Assembly: GCA_951813065.1 (NCBI GenBank)
Contig: CATOTH010000005.1
Coordinates: 310,001-374,000 of the forward strand
Direction of reading: 5' to 3'
Length of the DNA: 64,000 bases
Source: an uncultured Bryobacterales bacterium
GTDB taxonomy: Bacteria > Acidobacteriota > Terriglobia > Bryobacterales > UBA6623
Shown: positions 8,675-16,746 of the stretch, piece after piece
Layout: each line of letters opens with the position of its first letter
Numbering within the stretch: the first letter of the stretch is position 1
The notes under the pieces: model-generated
Database searches by the model: none
What the model was told of the DNA's origin: nothing
The model's input: only the letters and a program-made list of their open reading frames with translations
Translations under genes and position numbers: made by a program

Positions 8675-10441
8675 GTGACCCCGCAGCCCGTCACTCGTCG
8701 CAGCTTTCTTGGAGCGGCTTCCGTGGTCGCCGCCTGCTCTCCACGCACTCTCGACGAGAAGCCCAACATCGTCCTGGTGATTACCGACGACCAGGGCTAT
8801 GGCGACCTCGGCTGCCACGGCAATCCCGTCATCAACACGCCGAGCATGGACACGTTCCATGCCAACGCGGTGCGATTCACGGACTTCCACGTCGACCCGC
8901 TGTGTGCTCCAACCCGCGCCGGGCTACTGACCGGGCGCTACGCCTTCCGCTGCGGCGTGACGGCGGCGTTCGCCGGTCGCTCCATCATGCGGCTCGAAGA
9001 GACGACCCTGGCGGAGATCCTCAAGCACAACGGCTACGCGACAGGCCTGTTTGGCAAGTGGCACCTGGGCGACAACTTCCCCTTCCGGCCGAACGAGCGT
9101 GGCTTCGACGAGACGGTCGTCTGCTGGAGCGGAGGTGCTACCCAGGCGGCCGACGCCTGGGGCAACGACTACTTCGACGACCGGTACTCGCACAACAATG
9201 TCGTCGAGCAGTATGAAGGCTATTGCACAGACGTATTCTTTCGCGAAGGCCTCGAGTGGATCGAGAAGAACCGTGACCGGCCGTTCTTCGCCTATTTCCC
9301 GCTGAATGCCCCGCACGGGCCGCTCTTCGTCGACGAGAGTTATAGCAAGCCGTACGAAGCTAGAGGCGTGGCCCCACGGATGGCGGCCTTCTACGGCATG
9401 ATCGAGAACATCGACGAAAACCTCGGCGCCTTCCGCACGAAGCTCGACGAACTGGGCCTCGCTGACAACACGATCTTCATCTTCATGACCGACAACGGCG
9501 GCAGCCCTGCGGGGTTTTCGAACGAGGGTGACTGGAAGGGCCACGCAGCCGGCATGCGCGCCCGCAAGGGTTCGGCGTATGACGGCGGGCACCGCGTGCC
9601 GTTCTTCGCGCAGTGGCCGGCGGCTGGCATCGGTGGCGGAAGAGACGTCGATCGCCTGGCAGCCGGCATTGACGTGGTCCCGACGCTGGTCGAGCTTGCC
9701 AACCTAGAACTACCCAAGCCAATCGAATTTGATGGACGGAGCCTGGCCGCGCTGCTGCGAGACGAGCCGGGGTGGGCCGAAGGCCGCATTTACTTCACGC
9801 AGCACGCGCAGATCTACGTCGAAGGGAAGCGCCAGATGGATGACCCCCAGCCGTATCAGAGAAGTGCCGTGCTTGACGAGCAATGGCGGTTGGTCGACGG
9901 CAAGGAACTGTACGACATCCAGGCCGATCCCGCTCAGGCCAACGACATCGCCGCGGAGCACCCCCGGGAAGTTGCGAGGCTGAAGGCCGCCTACGACGCA
10001 TGGTGGTCGCAAGTCTCGGGACCCGCGCACGAGTACGTCGAAATTCCGATCGGAGCCGAGGGCGGGAATCCGACCAGGCTGACGAGTTTCGACTGGCGCC
10101 CCGACGGAGGCCCGCCAAACCAGGCCGTGATTCAGGATCCGGAACGCGTCCGCAGTTACGACGGTCACTGCTTCTGGGCTGTTCGTGCCGCGGAATCCGG
10201 AACGTACGCCTTCACCTTGATGGAACGGCCGCCCGAGGCCGACTACCCGATCGAAGGCGCCGAGGCTCGCATTAAGATCGGTGCTCTCGAGGCCGCACAA
10301 CCCATCCCGCCCGACGCCCGATCGGTGCGCTTCGAAACCGAGTTGGAAGCGGGCTCGACCGAGCTGTGGACGTGGTTCGATCGTGCCGACGGCACGACCC
10401 GCGGAGCCTACTTCGTCGATGTGGAGAGACTACGCTCCTGA
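8675..10441 (+). CDS. Secreted sulfatase (formylglycine-dependent)
   Basis: A 588-residue sulfatase starting at a GTG. A Tat-like signal (TRRSFLGAASVVAAC) could also give a lipoprotein at Cys21. The metal-binding start KPNIVLVITDDQGYGD (Asp38, Asp39) and the activation motif LCAPTRAGLLTG are clear. Cys77 would be oxidised to formylglycine; the site is CxPTR rather than the common CxPSR. FGKWHLGD and the TDNGG region add further metal and active-site residues. A C-terminal extension of about 130 residues (from roughly residue 450) follows the catalytic domain. Family role: hydrolysis of sulfate esters on polysaccharides. An anaerobic or FGE maturase must be elsewhere. Confidence 0.92.
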   Translation: MTPQPVTRRSFLGAASVVAACSPRTLDEKPNIVLVITDDQGYGDLGCHGNPVINTPSMDTFHANAVRFTDFHVDPLCAPTRAGLLTGRYAFRCGVTAAFAGRSIMRLEETTLAEILKHNGYATGLFGKWHLGDNFPFRPNERGFDETVVCWSGGATQAADAWGNDYFDDRYSHNNVVEQYEGYCTDVFFREGLEWIEKNRDRPFFAYFPLNAPHGPLFVDESYSKPYEARGVAPRMAAFYGMIENIDENLGAFRTKLDELGLADNTIFIFMTDNGGSPAGFSNEGDWKGHAAGMRARKGSAYDGGHRVPFFAQWPAAGIGGGRDVDRLAAGIDVVPTLVELANLELPKPIEFDGRSLAALLRDEPGWAEGRIYFTQHAQIYVEGKRQMDDPQPYQRSAVLDEQWRLVDGKELYDIQADPAQANDIAAEHPREVARLKAAYDAWWSQVSGPAHEYVEIPIGAEGGNPTRLTSFDWRPDGGPPNQAVIQDPERVRSYDGHCFWAVRAAESGTYAFTLMERPPEADYPIEGAEARIKIGALEAAQPIPPDARSVRFETELEAGSTELWTWFDRADGTTRGAYFVDVERLRS

Positions 10442-10646
10442 CCGCGCTCGGTCCGAAGCGTCTCCAGCCTGGGCCGAAACCGCAGGAGCCCACATCCGGC
10501 CACAAAGATTACCGACATCACGCTCACCCCCCCCAGATGCGCAAGGACCTGCTGCGCATCCAGACCGACGTCGGCATCGAAGGATGGGCCGAAGCCCCAG
10601 GCCCTAATCCGATCATCCCGGAACGGGAAGCGGTTTTCGGCGCCTA

Positions 10647-10654
10647 TCTCGAAC
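10647..10654. repeat. Left copy of 8-bp target-site duplication of IS66 element
   Basis: TCTCGAAC immediately precedes the GTAAGC terminus; the same 8 bases follow the other terminus at 14173-14180. Eight bp is the usual IS66-family duplication length, so the whole 3.5-kb unit moved in as one element. Confidence 0.93.
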
Positions 10655-11110
10655 GTAAGCATTCAGGTTTCGGGGCGCTACAGTTAGGCTCTGCCGCAGA
10701 ACCACGGGAGTAGCACAGAGACATGCGCACCGGATTTCGTCGGCGAGTTCAACGCTGAGGCAAAAGAGTTCCGGGGCAGCCGGAGGAGCACACGGTCGGC
10801 GTCGGTAGAGCGGGTGGATGGCGTCGGGCAAGGCTCGATGGGCAAGCAGAATATCGGCGGAGCACTTGACCTTGACTTGGCCTCGGCAACCTTGCCATCG
10901 TAGGACCGGGCGGTCAGCTCGGTCGTTGTGGGCAGGACGAAATCCAGCAAGCAAGGACAGCCAGTCGGGGGGCGGCCCACGTGCGCTCACTGTGAGCAAC
11001 TCCAACGCGCACTCGACGCCGCACAGTCCGACATGCAGGCTGCGCGGGAACGGCAGGCCAAGCTGCAAGCGCAGCTGGCGAACCTGCAACGGATGCGTTC
11101 AGATCTCAAG
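10655..11110 (+). repeat. Left arm of long inverted repeat (duplicated transposase-proximal IS66 end)
   Basis: By eye this arm is highly similar (a few mismatches and small indels per 100 bp) to the reverse complement of 13720-14172. Homology fades after the codon for the LQR motif near 11092. It contains the truncated transposase start at 10928-11125. Confidence 0.88.
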
Positions 11111-11125
11111 GCGGAGGTCGGCTGA
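10928..11125 (+). pseudogene. Truncated duplicate of the IS66 transposase N-terminus
   Basis: This 65-codon frame starts MGRTKSSKQGQPVGGRPTC and matches the first ~55 residues of the full transposase on the other strand, with scattered substitutions (for example ARERQAKLQ against AQEREAGLQ). It then ends in an unrelated tail and stop. It holds the N-terminal coiled coil only, no catalytic residues. It could at most make a short peptide, possibly able to pair with the full transposase through the coiled coil; that is speculation. Confidence 0.8.
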
Positions 11126-11137
11126 GCCGATGTTCGG

Positions 11138-11159
11138 GATGCCCGCGGAGGCGGGCATC
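11138..11159 (-). terminator. Hairpin at the end of the IS66 gene pair
   Basis: GATGCCCGC and GCGGGCATC form a perfect 9-bp stem around a GGAG/CTCC loop, right at the stop codon of the DUF4338 gene. No T-run follows on the minus strand, so it is terminator-like rather than a classic intrinsic terminator. It may insulate the pair from readthrough. Confidence 0.4.
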
Positions 11160-12082
11160 TAGCGCGAGCGCGCAGGGCGTGTTGGTGCGAGCAGGACCGT
11201 CTGCCAGTCCCGCTGCAGCGGATACACAAAGACCGCCTTGGGCGTCTTCGCCGGCGCCGTGCCCCAGGCCCCGCGCGCCTGGGTCTGTCCCAGGTAGTGC
11301 CAGTTCGAGGCGCGGTAGCAGGTTCCCTTGTGCTGGTCGCTGACATACGTTTCGACCAGCACGGGCAGCACTGCATGGATCCGCTGCCAGTCCGCGGCCA
11401 GCTGGCGCAAGCTCAGGCCCAGCGCCTTCGAGGCCAAGCATTTCACGCGGACCCAGGGAAACAGCAAAAAACGGGCTTGCCGCACAATCCGCTCCAGCGG
11501 CCGGCGGGGCTGGTCCTGCCAGCCGATCCAGCGGTCCCGCACCGGCAGGTAGCGGGCGGCGAAATCGTACAGCAGGCAGCCCAGCAGGCGTTGCTGACGG
11601 TCTTCGAGGAAGTAGCGCAGGTGGCAGCCGATGGGCTGGCGATAGCCCAGTGGATGGTAGCGGGCGAGGAATTCGTTCCACAGGGCGGCCTCAGCGCGGC
11701 CGCTCACGAGCCGCAAGCGCAGCGGCTCGAGCTGTGGCAGGGGGCCGTCGAGCGGGGCTTGGGGCGCGCTGCGCTCGCCCGGCGAGAGCGGCCCTTGGCG
11801 GCCCCGTCCGGGGCCTTGGCGGGCGGGCAGGGCCAGGATCGAGAGCCGTTCGAGTGCCTCCAGCAGACGCATCGCCAGTTGGATGCGGTTGCTGCCGCGA
11901 GGGGTCTGCCAGCGCAGGTGCTCGCAGACGGTGTGGCCCAGTTCGGTGCGGCTCAGCAGGGGCAAGCTGGTGACGATCTCCTGGATGTCCGCAAGCTGGC
12001 TCCGGCGCAGGCGCTGGCCGCACAAGGTGGTCGAGGCCAGCCGCACGATGCGCGGGTCCAGCTCGGCGGCCGAACGGGCCAT
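11159..12082 (-). CDS. DUF4338 / DruA-like protein carried by IS66 element
   Basis: A 307-residue protein whose ATG directly follows the transposase stop (TGAATG), so the two are translationally coupled. The N-terminal ~110 residues resemble a nucleic-acid-binding helical region. The C-terminal part is the DUF4338 domain: NEFLARYHPLGYRQPIGCHLRYF, RDRWIGWQDQPRRPLERIVRQARFLLFPWVRVKCLASKALG (read in pieces), PVLVETYVSDQHKGTCYRASNWHYLGQTQARG. This domain is the one named DruA in the Druantia anti-phage system, but it is also frequent as a passenger in IS66-like elements. Here the setting points to a transposon accessory role. The molecular activity of the domain is not established. Confidence 0.82.
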   Translation of the reverse strand: MARSAAELDPRIVRLASTTLCGQRLRRSQLADIQEIVTSLPLLSRTELGHTVCEHLRWQTPRGSNRIQLAMRLLEALERLSILALPARQGPGRGRQGPLSPGERSAPQAPLDGPLPQLEPLRLRLVSGRAEAALWNEFLARYHPLGYRQPIGCHLRYFLEDRQQRLLGCLLYDFAARYLPVRDRWIGWQDQPRRPLERIVRQARFLLFPWVRVKCLASKALGLSLRQLAADWQRIHAVLPVLVETYVSDQHKGTCYRASNWHYLGQTQARGAWGTAPAKTPKAVFVYPLQRDWQTVLLAPTRPARSR

Positions 12083-13903
12083 TCAGGCCGCCTTGTCCAA
12101 CTCGCTGTCCGCGCTGTTGGCGACAGACGGGATCCAGTCCGCCGGGGCCTTGCTGAGTTGTTCCCGACGCTGCTCGCTGAGGCGCCACGGCAGCCAGGGA
12201 TCCAGCTGCTGCGGGGCCTTGTTGCCATTGCGGGCACAGGCCGCCAGCCAGTCCAGCATCCAGGCATACGGGTTCAGGCCCGCCAGCCGCACGGTCGCGA
12301 GCACGCCGAACAGCAGACCCGCCGCGCGCGCACCGTCCGGCCCGCCCGAGCCGAAGCTGGTGTAGCGGGCGATGACCGGCCCCCGCAGAACCCGCTCCGA
12401 CAAATTGTTGTCGAGCGGGATGCGCGGGTCGGCCACGAAGCGGCTCAGCGATGCGCGGTGACTCAGCAAGGCACCCAAAGCCCGTCCTTGCGCATCCACG
12501 CGGGCCAGCTCGGCACCGTGCCGGCTGCGGCCTGGGCCCGCCTGCTCGAGCCGCAGCCACTCGCTCGTGCGCTGCCCGCCCTCTTCCCGGGCGCGCTCGA
12601 ACAACTCCTCCACCCGCGTCTGCAACTGCTGCTGGAGCTCTTGGAACTGCCCGCTTTGCCGCTCCAGCGGTCGCTGCGGATCCCACTGCTGGAGCCGCTG
12701 TCGGTTCAGCTGGAACAATGCGCCGATGCGCTCGACCCACTCCTGCGCCCACGCCTTGCGGTCCGGGTGACCGGTGCCCACCCGCACAAAATTACGGCGG
12801 ACATGCACCCAGCAGTGGGCCAGCAGCACCCGCTTCGGAAACTGCTTGGCAAAGGCCTTGTACGTGCTGTAGCAGTCACACACCAGCACGATCAACCCGC
12901 TCTGGCCGACCAACGTATCGAGCAATTGCCGGGCGGAGTCCAGGCCCCGGGTCGGCAGGATCCGCATGCGCACCGTGTTGCCGGCCAGACAGGCCCACAG
13001 CCAAGACTTCGGCTTCTGTCGCCCGCTCGGCGGCGGGTCCTTGTTGTCGTCCCCGCCCGCGGCCAGCCACTGCACCGGCCAGGAGGTCTCGTCCGCCTGG
13101 GCCACCGGCTGCTGCTGTTGGTACTCCCCGATCGCCGCGTCCAGCGGCTGGAACAGCTGCGCGAGCCGCCGCAGCCCCGTCGACAGCGTCGACTGCGGCA
13201 CGCGCAGCCCCAGTGCCGCCAGATCCCGGGCCACCGCCGCCTGCGGACGGAACAGCGCGTAGACCTGCACCAGACACCAGGCCCACACACTGGTGCCCAA
13301 CTGGCTGGTGCCCAGCCGGGGAGCCGGCGGGGCGCTCACCGGCCGGGCTGAGCCACAGTCGCAGTCCGGACAATAGCGCTGGCGCACCACCTTGCGTACC
13401 AGCGCGTTCCAGGCCAGCTCGTACAGCCAACTGATCTTGTGCCCGCACGCTACGTAGGCGGTGCCGCAGTCCGCACAGCGGCGCTCCTGCTCGGGCACGT
13501 CCAGCCACTCGAACACCACCGGCAGGTCGGGCCGCTGCTCGCGCGGCGGGGTCGGCGAACCCGGTTGCCGCCCGCGCTGCCTGCGCGGCCGGACCGCCGG
13601 ATCCTTGCTCGCGGGCTGCTCCGGCGCGGGCGTTGCGGTCGCTGGCGGGTCGGCCGACCGCTCGGCAGCGACTCCGGCCGTCGCGGACGGGTCGTCCCCG
13701 CCCGCTGGCGTGGCCTCGCTCTTGCGTCCGAACAGCGACCGTTGCAGGTTCGCCAACTGGGCTTGCAGCCCAGCTTCCCGTTCCTGCGCAGCCTGCAAGT
13801 CGGACTGCGCAGCGTCGAGTGCGCGTTGGAGTTGCTCACAGCGAGCGCACGCGGGCCGCCCCCCGACTGGCTGTCCTTGCTTGCTGGATTTCGTCCTGCC
13901 CAC
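12083..13903 (-). CDS. IS66-family transposase (TnpC type)
   Basis: A 606-residue transposase. The order is an N-terminal coiled coil (CEQLQRALDAAQSDLQ), a basic proline-rich linker, a zinc-finger region (CADCGTAYVACGHK and CPDCDCGS) and then the DDE core. Catalytic candidates are Asp in QADETSW (around residue 268), Asp in VCDCYSTYKAF (around 343) and Glu in NNLSERVLRG (around 500). A C-terminal IS66 domain (GVLATVRLAGLNPYAWMLDWL) completes it. Length and motifs are intact, so it is probably active. The start matches the duplicated copy in the other arm, which supports the ATG at 13903. Confidence 0.95.
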   Translation of the reverse strand: MGRTKSSKQGQPVGGRPACARCEQLQRALDAAQSDLQAAQEREAGLQAQLANLQRSLFGRKSEATPAGGDDPSATAGVAAERSADPPATATPAPEQPASKDPAVRPRRQRGRQPGSPTPPREQRPDLPVVFEWLDVPEQERRCADCGTAYVACGHKISWLYELAWNALVRKVVRQRYCPDCDCGSARPVSAPPAPRLGTSQLGTSVWAWCLVQVYALFRPQAAVARDLAALGLRVPQSTLSTGLRRLAQLFQPLDAAIGEYQQQQPVAQADETSWPVQWLAAGGDDNKDPPPSGRQKPKSWLWACLAGNTVRMRILPTRGLDSARQLLDTLVGQSGLIVLVCDCYSTYKAFAKQFPKRVLLAHCWVHVRRNFVRVGTGHPDRKAWAQEWVERIGALFQLNRQRLQQWDPQRPLERQSGQFQELQQQLQTRVEELFERAREEGGQRTSEWLRLEQAGPGRSRHGAELARVDAQGRALGALLSHRASLSRFVADPRIPLDNNLSERVLRGPVIARYTSFGSGGPDGARAAGLLFGVLATVRLAGLNPYAWMLDWLAACARNGNKAPQQLDPWLPWRLSEQRREQLSKAPADWIPSVANSADSELDKAA

Positions 13904-14172
13904 AACGACCGGGCTGACCGCCCGATCCTACGATGGCAAGGTGGGCGAGGCAAAGTCAAGTGCTCAGCCGATATTTTCTTGCTTGCCCATCGAGCCCTGC
14001 CCGACGCCATCCACCCGTCCCATCGACGCCGACCGGTTGCTCCTCCGGCTGCCCCGGAACTCCTTGCCTCAGCGTTGAGCTTGCCGCCGAAATCCGGTGC
14101 GCCTGCCTCTGCGCTACTCTCGTGGTTCTGCGTCAGAGCCTAACTGTAGCGCCCCGAAACCTGAATGCTTAC
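13720..14172 (-). repeat. Right arm of long inverted repeat (authentic transposase-proximal end)
   Basis: This arm contains the IS terminus (GTAAGC read on the minus strand from 14172), about 270 bp of leader and the first codons of the transposase gene. It pairs with 10655-11110. Confidence 0.88.
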
Positions 14173-14180
14173 TCTCGAAC
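14173..14180. repeat. Right copy of 8-bp target-site duplication
   Basis: TCTCGAAC, identical to 10647-10654, directly follows the IS66 terminus. Confidence 0.93.
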
Positions 14181-15123
14181 AGGTCATCAAGCCCGTCCTC
14201 GTCGGCGAAAACCCGCTCGAGATCGACCGCCACTGGAACACCCTCGCGCTCGGCCGCGACGATGTCTTCCAAGGGATGCCCGGCTGGGTCGTGGGAATCA
14301 TCGACGTCGCCCTGTGGGACCTCATGGGCAAGGAGACCGGTCTGCGGGTCTTCAGGCTCCTCGGTGGCGCGGCGCGCACGACCATTCCGCTGTACTGGAG
14401 CACCGGTTCCGGCTGGGGGATGGAGCCGCCCGAGATGCTCGATCGGGTCAGGGCCGGCTGGGATATGGGTTTTCGCGCGTTCAAGATCCGGATGGATTGG
14501 CGCGGCTGGCATCAGGACATCGACCTGGACAAGGACTTCGAGATATTCCGGCTGGTGCGCGAATTCCTCGCTCTCGAAATCCGCCTCGCGTTCGATGCCA
14601 ACAACGGTTACTCAGTCTCGACAGCCATCCAGCAAGGGCGGCGCTTCGAGGCGCTCGGCATCAATCACTTCGAAGAGCCGATTCCCAACTACGACCTGCC
14701 CGGGCTCAAGCAGGTCGCCGACGCCCTCGACGTCGCCGTATCCACCGGCGAGCAGGATGCCTACCGCTGGGGGTTTCACCAGCTGGTTCTGCTGGGCGAC
14801 CCCGACATCTTGTAGCCGGATATTCTCAACGCGGGAGGCGTTTCGGAAGTGAAGCGCATCTGCGACATGGCGACAACGCTCGACAAACCCGTCATGCCGC
14901 ATAGCCCCACGCGGAGATCAACTCAATGGCCTCGCTCCACGTCTACTCGACGGTCGAAAACGCCACCCGGCCGCACGAGTTCTCAGCGGAGTTTTCCGGC
15001 CCGCTCGACGACACCGCCGAATTCTACGGCGAGCACGTGCTGCCCAGGTACGGAACGATGAAGCTGACCGAGAGGCCGGGTCTCGGGATCGAGTTGAACG
15101 AAGCCGCGGTGAGTCGGGATTGA

Positions 15124-15371
15124 CCCGAAATCAGACTGCCAGCCAACGGACCGGCAGACTCGCTTTGCCTACTTGCCGTGCTTCGTAACGTCGAGCCCCC
15201 AGTAGAATACGTTTGCCCTCCGGCCTCGTCGCCGTCAATCTCGAATTGCAAGCCGTCCGCACTATTGCGCGAGGCCTGAAACCTCGATATGAGGCTTACC
15301 ATTCCCGAATCCGGCTTGACCGTCTCGCCACTAAGTGCCGGTGTTGGGATGATGATGGTTTCGCGTGCCTT
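15124..15371. other. Non-coding or decayed stretch after the dehydratase pseudogene
   Basis: No intact gene is visible. On the minus strand the PIN frame continues past its stop for a few conserved residues (KARETIIIPTPAL). It then changes into a segment (SLISRFQASRNSADGLQFEIDGDEAGG) that does not belong to a PIN domain and may be the tail of another broken gene. No RNA or repeat was seen. Confidence 0.4.
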
Positions 15372-15503
15372 CTAGAGGGTAGTAATCAGATCGTCAATGC
15401 GTACCTTGGCATTGGTAACGGGCTCGCCTGTGTTGGGGGCAATTGGCGCCGCGGTATCAGGTTCGAGAAAGCACAGCAGCGTTGTAGCATCGATCGCCGG
15501 CAT
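15372..15503 (-). pseudogene. PIN-domain protein, truncated by stop codon
   Basis: The ATG overlaps the stop of the upstream gene (TGATG). The frame reads MPAIDATTLLCFLEPDT, then VTNAKVRIDDLITTL and a TAG, after which KARETIIIPTPALS continues in frame. The early Asp (AIDATTLL) and the IIIPTPAL strand fit the N-terminal half of a VapC-like PIN ribonuclease with an insert. The conserved acidic residues of the C-terminal half are absent. It looks like the toxin or nuclease half of a two-gene module that has been inactivated. The domain call is from a short segment and is moderately sure. Confidence 0.55.
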
Positions 15504-16249
15504 CAATGGATCTTCTCGGACCGGCGTGATCGATCAAGTTTGGCCGAAGGGTCATCAACATTCTTCCAGTCGCTACCCTCAACGCCGCGTAGCTGCCCCA
15601 CGACTTCACTCAAAAACGTGTCGCTGAGCACTCGAAACTCGCTGATATTGAAGCGCCGCAGTATCCAACCTTCATCGGGGTCGCGCTCCCACCGCCCGAT
15701 CCCTTCCACGCGTAAAGTGGTTCCGTAGAGATGGACGGCAAGACGCCGGGCTATCTCACGGTTAGTGTTGCAGATGTGGATGGCATCACCGTCCCGTAAG
15801 TGTACCGGCACAGTTTCGTCCCGACCGCCGATTCGAATGAGCTCACCATCGAGGGCCCCCGGCTGACTGACTACACCGTAGTCGACCAGCTCTTCTTGAT
15901 CTCGACCGGGAAACTCGACAGCCACATCGCTCTCACTTTCCCGAAGACTGCCAATGGCGTTGTCCTCGGTCAGCAGCCGATTGAGCCCTGTGAAGGCCTT
16001 GGCTACGTCTTTGGGGACGTCGTCGGACATGACACTATGGACCCGTTTCCGGACTGTAGGAACAGCCTCCGGCTCGATGGAATGAACCAGAGCAGTGCTG
16101 CCGTCCTCGAGGCGCAAGAAGTGCACACGCTCGACCTCTCCCAATAGTCTCGCCAAGTCAGCCATGTATGCGGCCAGACGCGACATAGGGAGGGTGTCCG
16201 GTGTGAATGCGTCAATTGTGAATCGAAATTCGCTCGGCGAGTCCCTCAT
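15503..16249 (-). CDS. Uncharacterised protein, partner of the PIN-domain gene
   Basis: A 248-residue protein from the ATG at 16249 (MRDSPSEFRFTIDAFTPDTLPM). An upstream extension to 16402 is open but has no regulatory spacing and looks non-coding. The first half looks like a dimerising alpha/beta domain (MSRLAAYMADLARLLGEVERVHFLRLEDGSTALV). The second half has IRIGGRDETVPVHLRDG and HICNTNREIARRLAVHLYGTTLRVEGIGRWERD. No enzyme motif is recognisable. The stop overlaps the PIN start, so they were one operon; by analogy with toxin-antitoxin pairs it could be the regulator or antitoxin, which is inference. Confidence 0.6.
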   Translation of the reverse strand: MRDSPSEFRFTIDAFTPDTLPMSRLAAYMADLARLLGEVERVHFLRLEDGSTALVHSIEPEAVPTVRKRVHSVMSDDVPKDVAKAFTGLNRLLTEDNAIGSLRESESDVAVEFPGRDQEELVDYGVVSQPGALDGELIRIGGRDETVPVHLRDGDAIHICNTNREIARRLAVHLYGTTLRVEGIGRWERDPDEGWILRRFNISEFRVLSDTFLSEVVGQLRGVEGSDWKNVDDPSAKLDRSRRSEKIH

Positions 16250-16746
16250 GGCCGTGGTCCCTTGCCAGTGTATTACTGATCCTATGGTCGGCGCCCACCT
16301 ACGTCGAATGGCAGATGATGCCGCGCCCAGCCTGTTACGCCAAATGTGCCACAGTTGCGCACAGTGCTCCGCTGTCGGCACAACTCGCGATCTGGTAGGC
16401 AAGCCCCCGACAGACTAGGCAGTCTTGCTCAAACGGGCGGCCCTGTTGCGACGAGTGGGACGGCACCCCGGCCGAGCTCAGTTCAAGTAGCATTTCTCAG
16501 TCCTCCGTCAGCAACCCGGACAGGCCGAGCGCCTTCTCGGTCTCCACAACACCCTCGACCGATTTGCGGAACGAGTTAGCGGGTGCGGCCACGTTCGCGG
16601 CATGTTGGGTCGCTGAAGCCCAGCGTCAGGTCAGGGCTGCCCAGCTTGGCGGCGAACTACATCCGATCCGAGCTGCGGCCGTAGGGGGAGCGGATCGCTA
16701 GATGACTACCAACAGGACAGCGTGACTCTAGGTTCATGCGGGCACG
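16250..16746. other. Intergenic region with decayed gene remains
   Basis: No intact gene. On the minus strand near 16506-16620 a short frame ends NSFRKSVEGVVETEKALGLSGLLTED and a stop, which looks like the C-terminus of a lost gene of unknown type. From about 16664 to 16746 the sequence resembles the DNA just downstream of the sulfatase at 43291 (43208-43290), showing that a paralogous segment was copied or shared. The promoter of the 248-residue gene should lie next to 16250. Confidence 0.45.

Larger units (their letters stand above)
10655..14172 (-). mobile_element. IS66-family insertion sequence with DUF4338 passenger and duplicated inverted end
   Basis: A 3518-bp element with identical GTAAGCATTCAGG termini in inverted orientation, flanked by 8-bp direct repeats. 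It carries a TnpC-type DDE transposase and, directly downstream, a DruA-like protein; no tnpA/tnpB is present. Unusually, both ends are the transposase-proximal end. The left ~450 bp is an inverted near-copy of the right ~450 bp and includes the first ~55 codons of the transposase gene. Normal IS66 elements share only short terminal repeats. The insertion disrupts an MR/MLE dehydratase gene. Confidence 0.92.
10497..15123 (+). pseudogene. Enolase-superfamily (MR/MLE) dehydratase gene, interrupted by IS66 and further decayed
   Basis: The 5' part (about 10497-10654) encodes RKDLLRIQTDVGIEGWAEAPG. The 3' part resumes at 14173 with LEQVIKPVLVGENPLEIDRHW, then VALWDLMGKETGLRVF, RAFKIRMDW, LAFDANNGYS, FEEPIP and STGEQDAYRWGF, the mandelate-racemase/muconate-lactonizing fold. 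Removing the IS and one target copy restores the frame exactly (GAYLEQVIKP). Other lesions: an in-frame TAG at 14813-14815 (DPDIL*PDILNAGG), a frameshift near 14905 before the conserved EINSMASLHVYSTVENA segment, and an apparent one-base loss in the C8 run at 10527-10534 that separates the start (ITDITLTP) from the rest. A functional intact homologue is the gene at 33431-34594. Confidence 0.85.

Noticed and set aside
10527..10534. C8 run in the dehydratase as a phase-variation switch
   Set aside because: The gene carries other disabling lesions, so a reversible switch would have no effect. A decay indel or sequencing error is more likely.
11159..12082. Calling a Druantia anti-phage system
   Set aside because: Only the DruA-like domain is present, inside an IS66 element; DruB-E or the DruE helicase are absent.
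11297..13351. Long plus-strand open frame (684 codons) opposite the IS66 genes
   Set aside because: It is the antisense shadow of the transposase and DUF4338 genes, which have clear domain motifs; its translation is low-complexity and Arg/Pro/Gln/Ala-rich.
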